The notes under the pieces were generated by a model. The model was given only the letters and a program-made list of their open reading frames with translations, was not told where the DNA came from and made no database searches. The translations under genes and the position numbers were made by a program. From positions 24,368,152 to 24,432,151 of the forward strand of contig NC_133536.1 in assembly GCF_048544455.1 (NCBI RefSeq): DNA of 64,000 nt. The letters are read 5' to 3'. Positions 33,114 through 44,277 of the stretch are shown here, piece by piece (the stretch's first letter is position 1; each line of letters starts with the position of its first letter). Source of the stretch: Silene latifolia (lineage: Eukaryota; Streptophyta; Magnoliopsida; Caryophyllales; Caryophyllaceae).

Positions 33114-35523
33114 GAAGGCGTGTCGAAACACCTGTCGGGAAATACTCGCTCGTTGTGACAAGCAAGATCTTGGTAAAGTACTGCTTCTAATACTTACCTG
33201 CATGGTTAGTATCCACACAAGAATACAATCTAATATATGCACGTAAGCAATTATCACAAGGACCTTGAATGAGGAAACACATAGGTTTGCAAAAGTCGTC
33301 TCTTTTTAAAAGTCGTTTAAAACTTGTGTAAAGGAAATTTTTCATTTATAATGCGTTATGTATATTCAATGGGATTTAGACATAGGACTACTAGGACGCG
33401 ACGCGAAATGTAGACTTAGGTTTGACTGACGCGACACTAACTTAGATTTGACGCGACACAGGGATGACTTTGACAGACATTGTTTAAGTATGCACAACCC
33501 CTAGCCAAGTGTGGGTGACAATGCGTATCAGTTCCAAAGGTATAAGAATTGAAAGAATGATGAAGGCATATAAAGGCAAGGCATGTGCCGTGTAGCAGCT
33601 ATCTACTAGGACTTCTTTCACCACCGTTTGCTGTAAAAGAGACCCCTCTTGAGGCACGATGACTTGGAGAATTGATCTAAGACCTTTGTCATTGTCCAGA
33701 CCGAGTATTAGCTAGGCTTAGAGGAATAAAGGAAGGGTGGCATCTTGGAAGAGAAGCCCCCAGGATGAGAAGATGACTCTGGACTTTGGTAAAAAAGAGG
33801 TTGGGCGACAATAAGGAGCCCCCAGTATAGAGGTGTTGGTTGTGGAAGGGATGTTAATTGAGATTGAAAGTTGGAAGTGGGATGGTTGATAATTGAGGTT
33901 TGAAAGTTGGGATGGTTGTGTCCATAAGGACTGCCTACGTAATCACGTGAAGTGAAATTAAACCAGATCGTAGTTCTGAGGTTTGGTTAATTTTGTTTGG
34001 GTGTTGTGGTTGTATCCTTCTTGTGTAAGAAATGACTGCCTACGTATCCACCTGAGTAGGTGAAATCAAACCAGATCGTAGTTCAGGTGTGTGCCTAAGC
34101 TATGTTGTTAGGGCCTTAAAGTGCAGGATCACAAGGGTGTATTCCTTTGGTGACTTGAAGAACTGATTTGAGATAACTCCCTCTGATCATAGACCAAAGA
34201 GATGTAACTAATTTTGTAAAAATTTCCTTGTCGCGTGAGCACAGCTAAAAGAGGACCCTAAGGATGATATGGGTATGTCCCGTCCTAGGTAGCAAAGTAT
34301 TGAAGACTCCGTGTATGGGTCAAGGTGAAACTGGATTGGATATTTGGAATGTGGAGCTTGGACATAAGAGGCTTTGATGAACAAATCTCTGGAGTTTGAT
34401 TTTGTGAAGTTAAGGCTTGATGGGGTTATGGCTTGTAATATGGGTTGGAAATGGAGTCTCTTGGCTTGATGTAGCCTGAGCACATAAAGGTAGGTTAAAT
34501 GACGTGGGATCAAGTTTCCATGTCTTGGCCCTAAAGGATGGGTATACTTGACGAGCTTGAGAGGATTCTCAAAATTCCTAACTATTTCCCTGTAACGGTC
34601 TCGAGAAGGACTTAGGGTGTGATGTGTGAAAGGCTAAGTGAGGGTGCCAGCTAACCATCTTTATTGATGTCTTGATTCTATACAGACTTCAGCATTATTC
34701 CGCTCAATATTGTTCTTGATTCAGACTCAGATTCTTGGTCTAGAATATATCTCGGATTTTTGCTCAGATTCTTGATTAGGTTTTTGAGGATGACTTTGTC
34801 TTTGGATATTGACTTGACTTGCTTGATTGAGCCTTCTTCTTTTGTCTCTTTTGTCTTGGGCTATAGGCATAACTACGACTTTGGATATTGATCTTGGGTA
34901 TTTCTCTTGATTGAGCATTTGGTCTTTGATCATGGCTCGTATCGTTTTGGATTTTCTTGTTACCATGGATTTGGGTTAGACTAGAGCCTTTGGTGTGAAA
35001 TAGGGTTGGTCTTTAGTAACACGGGTTGTTTATTGTAGGGAATGGGCTTGCCTTCCGTCATGGATTGTCAACAAGGGAGATGGTCTGGATTCGTCCTAGA
35101 ATCTCTTGAGATAGGCTCGTCCTAGACTAGGGTTATATTGTGGTTTCTATTGCCAGACATGGAATAGGTAAGAAAAGAACACGGAGTTTCAGGTCCTCTG
35201 CAACTTGGAATGGAACATCATATAAGTGCACTCACATCGACTTGGAACGTGTGGTTGTTGTTTGTTTTTAAGATGTCTCAAATCAATTCTTGTTGTCACA
35301 GGAAAAGGTAAAGGAAGAGATATGATAGGATATGTGGATTGAAAAGTGTACTTTTATTGAAATGGATAATGAATGTATATAACATAGACTCGAGAAGACA
35401 TGTGACTCATGGGACAGCCCCCATATTGTCACTAGAAATGGAAATGGACACAAAGAAAGACACTAGAAAAATTATGGGATAGAAAGCCTAAGACTCGGAC
35501 TCGGACTCGGACTTTGACGCGAT
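33114..35523 (-). other. Non-coding interior of the non-autonomous element
   Basis: No conserved domain. A GACTGCCTACGTA(A/T)(T/C)CAC block followed by AAACCAGATCGTAGTTC occurs twice (about 33928-33979 and 34032-34085). Repeated GATTCTTG and TTTGGATATTGA words fill 34720-34950. Confidence 0.6.
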
Positions 35524-36840
35524 CTAAGATCTAGACTCGTAATCATCGGCCCACGCTTGAACATTCTCTTTTCCAGCAACTGGCTTTGGCATCTGACTTT
35601 GAGCATTCACCCATTTGAGCACCTCATCTTCGTCATTGGGAACACTGAAAGGGTAATAGTCAAGAAAAGTTTCTTGATAAGTGGTATATCCATGAGGATT
35701 GCCTAAGCTACCTTGTGGGTTAAAGGTTGAGAGGGACAACCTCCCGCTTTCGATCATATCTTGAATGTCGTTTTTTAATTTGTAACATTTCTCTGTATCA
35801 TGCCCTTTGCCTCTATGGTATTTGCAGTAGGAATTCTCATCCCAAAACTTGGATTTCTTCTCTGGGTTAGGCGTGGGTCCTATAGGCTTCAACATTCGTT
35901 GTTCCATGAGTCTCTAAAAGGCATCAGTGTATGTAATACCAATGTTGGTAAATTTCCTAGGAGGTGTGCCCTTATTTTCGGAAGCCTTTATAAATGACCT
36001 CGAAGGCTCCATGAGGTTGCCTTTGTTGATTTTGATTCTTGGATGAGAAGAACTAGGAATAGATTGTCCATTTGTTGCTTTCTCCTTAAGACTGTCAAGC
36101 TGAGGGTTTGTCTGGACACTTTTCATCTTGAGAGGTCGGGCATCAAGCTTCTTACCCATTTCGGCGAACTGGTTTTCTATGTTGGAAAGCCGAGAGTTTA
36201 GGCTATCAATAGCTCCCTCTATTTTGGAAAATTTGTTGTCGAAGGCCATGGAAAGCATGAGCATTCCATTTTGGATATCTTCGTCTTCGAGGACATTTAT
36301 TTCTTTGTCATCATAATGATTGAGGAGATGAGAACAATCTAGAGATGGTTCTTCATCATGCTTAATGATATTAGACCCAAGAGGGTCGATTTTCTTAGAT
36401 TGCGTGACATAAGGTGGCTTAGGAAGCTTGCCCTCTTCGATCATATCTTGGATGGTGTGTTTCAAGAGAAAACACTCTTCAATATCATGGCCTCTACCTT
36501 GGTGATATAAGCAGTATTTGTTGCCCTTCCAGAGGTTCACCTGTTTCTCTAAAGGTGGATCCGGAGTTGGCCCTATTGGATGTAGCTTGCCTTGGGCAGA
36601 GAGTCTCTTCAAAGCATCGGTATAAGACATGCCTAAATTGGTAAGCACCCTTTGATGCCTCCCAGGTTTCCTTTCAGCTGTTTTCGGCTTTCTAGGACGA
36701 TGGTTATTGCAAGAGGTAAGCTTTGGATGACTTAGACTAGAGGTTTTCCTAGTTGGCATGTTCTTTTCCACCATTCCATTTTCAAGGGTGAGGACGCGAA
36801 TGCTCAAATTTTCCACTGTAGCTTGAACTCCTAGGACCAT
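35524..36840 (-). pseudogene. gag-like gene with two tandem CHHC knuckle modules
   Basis: The first ATG is at 36840; a TAG at 35914-35916 interrupts an otherwise continuous frame to 35524, about 438 codons in all. An N-terminal coiled-coil-like part precedes module 1 (KYCLYHQGRGHDIEECF) and, after an acidic and helical spacer, module 2 (SYCKYHRGKGHDTEKCY). Each fits C-X2-H-X4-H-X4-C and is preceded by a related (T/N)(L/I)G-YTDA-RL---L-PIGPTP block and followed by a KL-DMIE-G-L block. So the whole unit of about 75 residues is duplicated. The 44278 element has one such unit. The capsid core seen in that element is not recognisable here. Confidence 0.8.
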
Positions 36841-38133
36841 GGCATAAACATCTTGGAGAGATACGGTGATTGTGGCTTGAACTCCTTCGTGACCTTGCTG
36901 ATTGACAGAACTTGCTGGATTCCTACTCGACAGAAATGACGCGCATTACAATTCGATTCGACATGGGATCGCGCATACTAAGGCAACAAACAAAGGAAGG
37001 GACAAGATGACAAATCTAGATTTGACTCGTGATTCATGAAATGTCGTGAGCGACTTCTCGTGTTTGAATTCACGGTGCTTGACTATAATTTTAGACTCGA
37101 GTGTTAACTTTGACGGAGTGACCTTCATATGATGGACTTTGTTGACGGAATTGGCGACACGTGATTCTAAGACGCATGTTTTAAGACGGACTTGACTCGA
37201 GGTTCGGGTAGGTGTGTCCCTAACGTGTACTAGGAGAATTCAAGAAACGGATATGGGAATGACTCGATGTGTTAGCCTCGAGTGTGTGAGTCGAGGAGTG
37301 GAAATGTTTAGATCCTAATTGAGTTGGGGTAGGGAGTCCAAAATGACGGCGTGACGCCTTAGGACTTGACTTGAATTTGAAAAGACCCAAAATGTAAAGG
37401 AAGACGGGTTTATAACTCGACGGAATTCCGACTAGGACATAGTCGGTTTGAACTTTGACTCTAACCTAGCCCAATTGAATTTACATACTTACATTTACAT
37501 GTTGGAAAATATTTTGATTAAAACATTCTTTTCTTTTTTTGGACTCTTTTTTTTGTATTTTTTTTGGTTTGTTTTTGTTTTTGATGGGTTTTAGGCCCGA
37601 AGTTTGACTCGACGTATGGACAGAGTTTTGACTGATTTTGCGCTATTTTGAAAATATTTATATTTTGAAAATGATTTTATTTTACAAAATGGTTTTGTTT
37701 ACGAAATGGTGATCACATATGATACAAACATATATACAGGCATTATAACGGGATGCTGAGTGCATTTAAAAGGATTTTTTTTTAAAGGGTGGGTTGACAT
37801 ACCGAACAATCAAACCCGAAGTCTGTGGAGAGGCTCGTACCAAACAAGAGTAGGGCCGATTCCTAGTCCATTTCCTCAAGTAGTGAAAGTCCTTGATACA
37901 AACAAGAGTAAGTACCATGGTATGGATGACGTCAATCGCTATCCATCCTTAGGCCCAAATAAGAATTAGGACCGTTCAGACGGGATGATTGGTTGAATTG
38001 GTTGGGTTAGGCCTAGGAAGGCCGAATGAAACGATCTAGGAAGACCGAGTTATGAAAACCGACAATTGTCTTGTACAAACTATTCCCTAACCTTGTTCAA
38101 GTTTCACCCTTTTGGCTACACGTAAGTGTATTA
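36841..38133 (-). other. Leader of the non-autonomous element
   Basis: The part next to the primer site (about 37790-38130) is related to the leader of the 44278 element (46670-47040). Shared blocks include CCATGGTATGGATGACGTCAATCGC and the AGGAAGGCCGAAT/AGGAAGACCGAG duplicates. The remainder is AT-rich with no gene. The gag frame stays open about 110 bases upstream of the first ATG. Confidence 0.7.
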
Positions 38134-38151
38134 TCCCCAGCAGAGTCGCCA
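38134..38151 (-). other. Primer-binding site, tRNA-Arg type
   Basis: The minus strand reads TGGCGACTCTGCTGGGGA, three bases from the LTR. It is complementary to a plant tRNA-Arg 3' end, the primer known for Ogre elements. Confidence 0.88.
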
Positions 38152-38154
38152 AAC

Positions 38155-40524
38155 TGTGGACAGCGGGGGCCCACGGGGGCGCTTGGGAGAGAGGAGGAAC
38201 AAGCGTTTGCATTTTTGTATGGAGTCGCCACCAATTTTTATGGGAAATTGGAACCGTTCGAATACCTCGTGTCATGTCAAGACACAAAGTAGTGACATGA
38301 ACACTAAGCAATCGTTACCCTTAGCATTCTATGTCTAGAATGACTCTCGTGGATGCCAATGAACACGGGTGTTCACAGATATCTGGAGTAAGGGGTGAGG
38401 GTACGTATTAGGAAGCTCTTTTGATCGAACACCTAATCCCGCCCGCCTCGATAGCGGCCTCTACTAATGATTAGGGAAGTTATTCGTACTCGATATATCG
38501 TCGATTGTATGCATGCAATGCAACATCCAAGTTTTAATCCTAACATGTGAGAATTAGGCTAAGTCGGTTGACAATCAATTTAACATACAATTGGGTCAAA
38601 GTAGGATTTAGTGTTTAATTACATGTGAAGGCATGCAAATAAATCATACAAATGCGATAAATAATACAATAAAGATACAATAAAGAAAATTACAATAATT
38701 ACATTGGATTAATTAATTTATGTCGAAAATACCTTTAAAACGGATAATTTGAGAAAAAGAATAAATAAATAAATTAACGAACAGATCGGAAGGTGATAAT
38801 ACGATTAATAGTTAATTATACGTATGCTAATTAAACTAGGTCAAGCAACAACGAAGTTCAGGGACAGAATTCAACCCGGAACAGGCGCAGCAGAGTTGCA
38901 TCTTTTGGAATAGGCGCAGCAGACGCTGCGTCTGTTCCTGACCTGAATTCTGGCTATGAAGCCGGAATGGCGTGTTGTTAATACTCGTTGGTGAATTTAA
39001 TGATTGATTAAATTATTTACTCGGATGAAAGTGATTAATAGGTTATTTACATGTGATTAGGGTCATAAAAGCAATAAAACATGGATGAGACAGATGCTAG
39101 ACGGATTAATTACATGAATAGCGAGAATTATTAGTTTACAAACGAAACTTATTAATTAGGTTAAACATGATGGTTAATGACGAATTGACAGATGAAAATA
39201 TATCAAAGATCGAATTCCAGAAACTCAATATGAAAGAATTGAATTTCTACAACCCGGATTTGATTTTAATGACAAAAACCCGCAAATATGAATTACTTGG
39301 GATTTAAGTCGGAATTAATGATGAATTAAACATGTTAATGACGATGAATAATATACATGTGAAATTATTATGTTATTGCGTACAAAGAATTGAAGAAAAC
39401 AAACGAAAACAAATAAAAGTTGACGAATTACAGAGGACGAAGGAAGAGAAAAGAAGCAGGAACTGCGGCAGCCTCACGAAGAGGCGCAGCAGTTGCTGCG
39501 TCCTTTCTCGACGGTTTGTCTTCTGGAAATCCGAAAAAAGGGTTTTCAAACAAGGTTTTATAAATCGGTTTTAATTGGTATTTTCGACATAAACCTTACA
39601 TTAATTATACAATAAGAAATAAATAACAATAAATAAAAGGATTATACACCCTCAGACTTACATGTTGACGAAACGAGATGAACTAAGATATCGATTTGTG
39701 ATGCTCGACGCGAATGTAAAGAAAGTGCCCTCGTAAGAGGAAAACGAATAGATTAATTAAGTTGATTGTTGTGTAGTTGGTCAAATTGGCCGGTCATGCA
39801 AACGAGGCTGGGACTCAGAAGGATCCGAGCTTACGTGGTCGAATGTTCAAGCACGTAGACGCCAAAAAGTAAGAACAAAAGTCTATAATGCAAAGGGAGA
39901 AGAAAAGGGCGGACACTCGCGTGAGAAATATGAGGAGCGAAGGCTCCTATTTATACTAATCACGTGAAGGAATTAGGGTTTCGGAGACTCTTTGGAAGTG
40001 AATCTCGGAAAGATATGAAAAAGATACGAGAAATATGCAGAAAAGGACTGGGAAGAGGCGCAGCAGCCACTGCGTCTCTTGGAAGAGGCGCAAAGACACT
40101 GCTGCGTCTGTTCCCAAGTGGTTTCCTCCTGCGGAAGAAAGATTTCCGTGTTTAAGTTATGGTAGGACGGAATAATTTGGTTTTCCTTAATATCTTATGT
40201 GAATATTACGGGAAATTGTTTACCAAAAGATAAAAATTATGAAATATGGAATAGAAATATCCGGAACATTCCAGAACATTCTGACTCGGGATTTAACGGT
40301 TATCAGAAAATGGAGACGGTTTTAGGCCCGGACTCCAAATGTACTCTAATTACTGTCAAAACGACCGTATCGGCACGTAGATGACAACTAAGAGGTAGAC
40401 ATTAATATTTGAGCAATCACTTGACGATAATCTTACGAACCGTCACAAATCGTTCCGCGTAGCAAACATGCGGCCCAATCATCACCGGGTGGTTTGCGAG
40501 AGGTGCAGAAATGAGGTATCTATA
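38155..40524 (-). repeat. 5' LTR of the non-autonomous Tat/Ogre-type element
   Basis: It aligns with the 3' LTR along its whole length (2370 bp) with scattered substitutions and loss of one roughly 30-bp hairpin unit near 39470. The outer end reads TCTATA where the other copy has TCTACA. Confidence 0.94.
39947..39955 (-). promoter_or_regulatory. Putative TATA box of the non-autonomous element
   Basis: The minus strand reads TATAAATAG in the context GATTAGTATAAATAG, identical to that in the 44278 element. Hairpin motifs lie 100-155 bp upstream. Confidence 0.7.
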
Positions 40525-40529
40525 GGACG

Positions 40530-40755
40530 TAACCTTGTTTCTTTTAGGGGGGTAGGAGATGATCGCGAATAGTTTTTAAGAGTTTTTATACCCTTTTGTA
40601 TGTTGTGTCGGTATGTTTGTCGGAGTGAGTTTGGGTTAGTAACATGTTTTATGTTGAGTTTTTTTTTGGTTGTTGAGTCGGAAGTGATGTGGGGGTGTCT
40701 TTGTTTTGTTGAGGTTTGAACTTCGGGGACGAAGTTCTTTTTAAGGAGGGAAGAC
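40530..40755 (+). other. 3' untranslated end and polypurine tract of the Tekay-type element
   Basis: After the second GGACG the pol frame meets TAA at 40530-40532. The rest is untranslated and ends TTCGGGGACGAAGTTC then a purine-rich TTTAAGGAGGGAAGAC next to the LTR. The GGACGAA block recurs before the LARD 3' LTR at 61342. Confidence 0.85.
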
Positions 40756-42099
40756 TATAATACTACGGTTTTATGAGTCTCTGGCTACTCTATCGAGTAG
40801 GCCTTACTCTGTCGAGTAAGGGTGAGCTGCAGTTTATAATAGTTTCTGACATGTTGGGTATTGATCGAGTAACGCAGATACTCGATCGAGTAAGGGGGCA
40901 CTCGATCGAGTACCTTAGCTACTCGATCGAGTAGCCGGTTTACGGGAGATGATTTCTCGGGTTTTGTTAATAATGCGATTAAGGTATATATTACTTCCGT
41001 CACTATTCTTTAAACACTTTTTAAAACCTAATTACTGAGAAAAGAGAAATCAAACTACGTTTTTCGCATCAATCGCATTGTTAGCAAATCCCGGAGCTTG
41101 GAAGGTCGGATTCTACCTTTCTTTATACCTTTGTGATCTTTGCGTCGAGGGTAAGATCTACGTACCGTTTTTATAGTTTTTCCTTAAAGTTGGTTAAACC
41201 CTAATATGGGGATTTGGGGGTTTTGTTGTAGATTATGATTGGTAGTGATTATATGTTTGTATGTTAGGAGGAGGATTTGTAGAAGAAGCATTTTGATATC
41301 AGCTGTGAGACCGTCTGATTGTTGTGCTTTCCAGGTAGGGTTTCCCTACTCAGTATTAGTCCCATAAGTGTGTTGTTGATGTGTTGTGATTGTGAATAAT
41401 ATCGTATTCGTATTGTGACGGTTGTTGATTGTGATTGTTTGTCTCTGGTTCTCGAGATGCATTCTCGTCTGAGTGGAGTCACTTGCGAGAGTGGTTTCAC
41501 GCCCTAGTTTCGCCCTTCGTGGAACCCGCCACGGAAGGGGATGTGCACATTAATGAACAGGGAAATCGCTCAATATGATGAGCGGGGATTTGGTGGGTTC
41601 GGCTGTGGTCCCCCACTGGCAGGACTGGTCCAGTGGACAGTCGGTGATTGAGATTAATGGGACCGGTGTGATTGTGTGTGTGACGGTGTGAGCTGTTCTT
41701 TTATTGTATTGATATATATAAATTGTATGATTAGTACTGACCTCGTGTTGTTGTTTGTAAAACCTGCGGTGATCCATTCGGGGATGATGAGCAGTCATTG
41801 AGCAGGTTTGAGTTGAGTTACATAGGATTGCTGGGATGTGCCACTGTCTGATGATAGAAGTCTTCCGCTGTAGCTTAGTAGTTTAATAAACTTTGCATTT
41901 AGTTGATTAGACAGCTGGTTTGAGAACTTGTATCCGTATTTTGGTATTTGGTTTTGGATTGTAACCTTTCACTAAAGTTATACTACTTAAATGTTGTTTC
42001 GTTATTGTCTTATGATTATCATGCCTCGGGTAACCGAGATGGTAGTATCCTTATACTTGAGCGGTCCTGGTAAGGCACTTGGAGTATGGGGGTGTTACA
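40756..42099 (+). repeat. 3' LTR of the Tekay-type element
   Basis: It is closely similar to the 5' LTR but starts TATAATACTACGG (TG mutated to TA) and lacks one roughly 20-bp palindrome unit. It ends GGGGTGTTACA and is followed by GGCAC. A purine tract (about 40743-40755) precedes it. Confidence 0.95.
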
Positions 42100-42104
42100 G
42101 GCAC

Positions 42105-43440
42105 GGCACGGCTTGAAAGCACGATGGAACGTGCCAAAATTATGGCTAGGCACGACAGGTCGGGACCCGGGCGACATGACATGGCCCATTACCATCTTTA
42201 TATATGAGTGATATTTATCCCGTTATAAGCTTGCGACTGATAAACAGACTTAATAAATAGAAAACGGGATAATTGGAAAAGGGAAAATGAAATGATGGAA
42301 GTGTGGGGTCCTGCAAGGCTGTAAGTACATGGATGCCCTACACGTAAATGAGTGTTGGGGAATTAAAGGACAAAAACGTCAGGTTGCACGTAATTCCAGT
42401 GTCCCAGTAAGTTTCTCCCGTGTATTTATGGCCGCCCATGTAGGGTTGTACACCCGTTATAGTCGTGTCTGTTGATGCGTCACGTTTTCAGGTTAATTTG
42501 GTCGGGTCAGGTCGGGTCGGTCATTTTGGGTTTGTATATGATTTGATATAGAGATCGGGTCATATTTAGGTCAAGTGAGTCGGGTTATTCTAGGCTTATT
42601 TTGAGTCGATGATTAAGAGAGAGAAAAAACATGTTTACACTTTAAATATACCCGACAAATCAACCCGACTCAATTGACCCAATCCGAAAAGGCTGACCCG
42701 AGACCCGATCTACCGCACCCGAATGACACCCGAAACCTAAATTAACCCAACCCGACCCTAAAATGACCAAAGCTTTCATGAACCTGTAACAGGTCCGACC
42801 CGAAATAACCCGATTCGAAACCACCCAACTCGAAAATGACCCGACAAGACATAAGTTTAATTGAACCCAAAAGATGTGCAATGTCGTTTTTTTTCTCTTA
42901 TTCATTGACTTAAAAATAACTCGACCCATAATAACCCGAAACAGGCCCGACCAACAAACCCGAAATTGTTACGGTAACCCAAAATTACCCGACCCGAACT
43001 CGCCCAACTCGAACCTGGCCCGTTTGACATGTTTACTTAAGTATTACAGAGTATTACCCTTACCTAATTTTAGTTTACTTTGAATGGTTGATTATTCAAG
43101 TCTTTTTTTCAATTAGAGTAATGTTTTGTCTGGTGATTATCGGATTGGTGATTTCGGGTCGTTTCAGTTCCGGGTCAACAAATCTTGATTCATGTTTAGG
43201 CTGGTTAGAGCCAATTACAGTTTCGGGTTTATGCGACGGTTGTAGTTCAAATCAATTTCAGGTCTCGGTTCAGTGTTTTTCGGTTCGGATTGGTTTTCCC
43301 AAGTCTAAGTCCGGTGCGACCCAAACCGAAACCGGAGTAAAAAAAACATTGGAGGGGAATTGAAAATTTAAAACTCGGGTCCAAGACCGGACCATTAAGC
43401 CGAGATTTGTCACTACTCGCCTTAATCACCTGCTTAAACT
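42105..43440. other. Degenerate dispersed repeats, no gene
   Basis: GGCACGGCACGGC-type sequence lies at 42100-42180. The inverted F-box flank follows at 42281-42440. From about 42480 to 43030 the sequence is full of (G)GGTCGGGT and its complement ACCCGACC, forming a large imperfect fold-back. From 43130 to 43400 CGGGTTTCGG-like repeats continue. Confidence 0.6.
42281..42440 (+). repeat. Inverted copy of the F-box 5' flank
   Basis: It is the complement of 21697-21875, with about 80 percent similarity by eye. In this orientation a gene would lie to the right, but no F-box exon follows; sequence turns into GGGTCGGGT repeats within 50 bp. Confidence 0.78.
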
Positions 43441-44277
43441 CACTAGTAGAAAAACCTCATACGGTGGCGGTTATAAATGCCCTTTTGTGGCGGTTTTTAG
43501 AGATTTAGGGTTAGTCGTTTATCACGGCATAGTATAAACTTTACGGTGGTTGTAGGCGGTAGTTGAACCGCCGCAATAACTCTCCTATAATGGTGGTTGT
43601 TATACAAAACCGCCATTATAAACTTATATAATATGATGGTTGTTAGACAAGAACCGCCATTATAACTCATCTATAGTGGCGGTTATTATTTGAAAACCGC
43701 CACCATAGGTATTTCAATAATAAGTTTCCACCACAACCCGCCACTACATATTCTCTATAACGTCGGTTGTTATTAAAAAAAATGCCACTAAAGGTAATTA
43801 TGACGTCGGTTGTTTGGAAAGAACCGCCACTAAAGGTGAACTAATAGTGGCGTTCCATACTTAAGAACCGCCACCATATTTAGATATTTTTTTTAAAAAA
43901 AAATTCTACGAAAATTTCGGCAGCAATGTCGACAATGATTTGATAAGCCAAATAGCGAAATAAACAAACAATTCATACAAAAGAATGCCAACCAACGAAC
44001 TTACATATCATGCGACAAAACAATAATGTCGATGATAAAAATTATACATCCAAGTGTATATTAATCACATATACGTCTTAGTGAATAAACTAATATCACA
44101 TTTTATGTTCTCAAAATATTTAATAGATCACACGCCTTTAACATCTTTCATTTCGTTAGTTAACATAGTTGAATCTGCAATAATACATTTAGCAAACAAA
44201 TAGTTAGAAAAAAAAAACCTAAATATTATTAAAATCAACATTAGACATTATAGAACATTCCCGAGTTTGATTGAAAG
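43441..44277. mobile_element. Left end of a second CACTA element, interrupted
   Basis: It starts CACTAGTAGAAAAACC, a typical plant CACTA end, preceded by ACT. The first 430 bp hold about a dozen GGCGGTT words or their complement AACCGCC, often as inverted pairs, so this is a subterminal array with a different motif from the 8906 element. At 44278 it is interrupted by an LTR element; the other end is outside the window. Confidence 0.82.

Larger units (their letters stand above)
29525..40524 (-). mobile_element. Non-autonomous Tat/Ogre-type LTR element with gag only
   Basis: LTRs at 38155-40524 (5') and 29525-31923 (3') are close copies. The target duplication GGACG lies at 29520-29524 and 40525-40529. 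The minus strand carries a tRNA-Arg-type primer site, a long leader, one gag-like gene (36840-35524), about 3.6 kb of non-coding repeat-rich sequence and a polypurine tract. No protease, RT, RNase H or integrase is visible in 11.0 kb. LTR and leader resemble those of the pol-bearing element at 44278, the likely source of its enzymes. Confidence 0.93.
22736..42099 (+). mobile_element. Tekay/Del-type chromovirus (Ty3) with a nested element
   Basis: LTRs at 22736-24108 and 40756-42099 flank an initiator-tRNA-Met primer site, gag, protease, RT, RNase H, integrase and a chromodomain. The target duplication GGCAC lies at 22731-22735 and 42100-42104. Without the nested 11-kb element the length is about 8.4 kb, normal for this lineage. 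The polyprotein has one frameshift and five in-frame stops, so it is dead. Confidence 0.95.

Noticed and set aside
34727..34966. 79-codon Lys/Gln-rich minus frame
   Set aside because: It lies in word-repeat sequence of the gag-only element and has no family features.
42480..43430. GGGTCGGGT fold-back, possible telomere-like or satellite array
   Set aside because: The words are irregular and in both orientations; it fits a known style of degenerate dispersed plant repeat and lacks a periodic unit.
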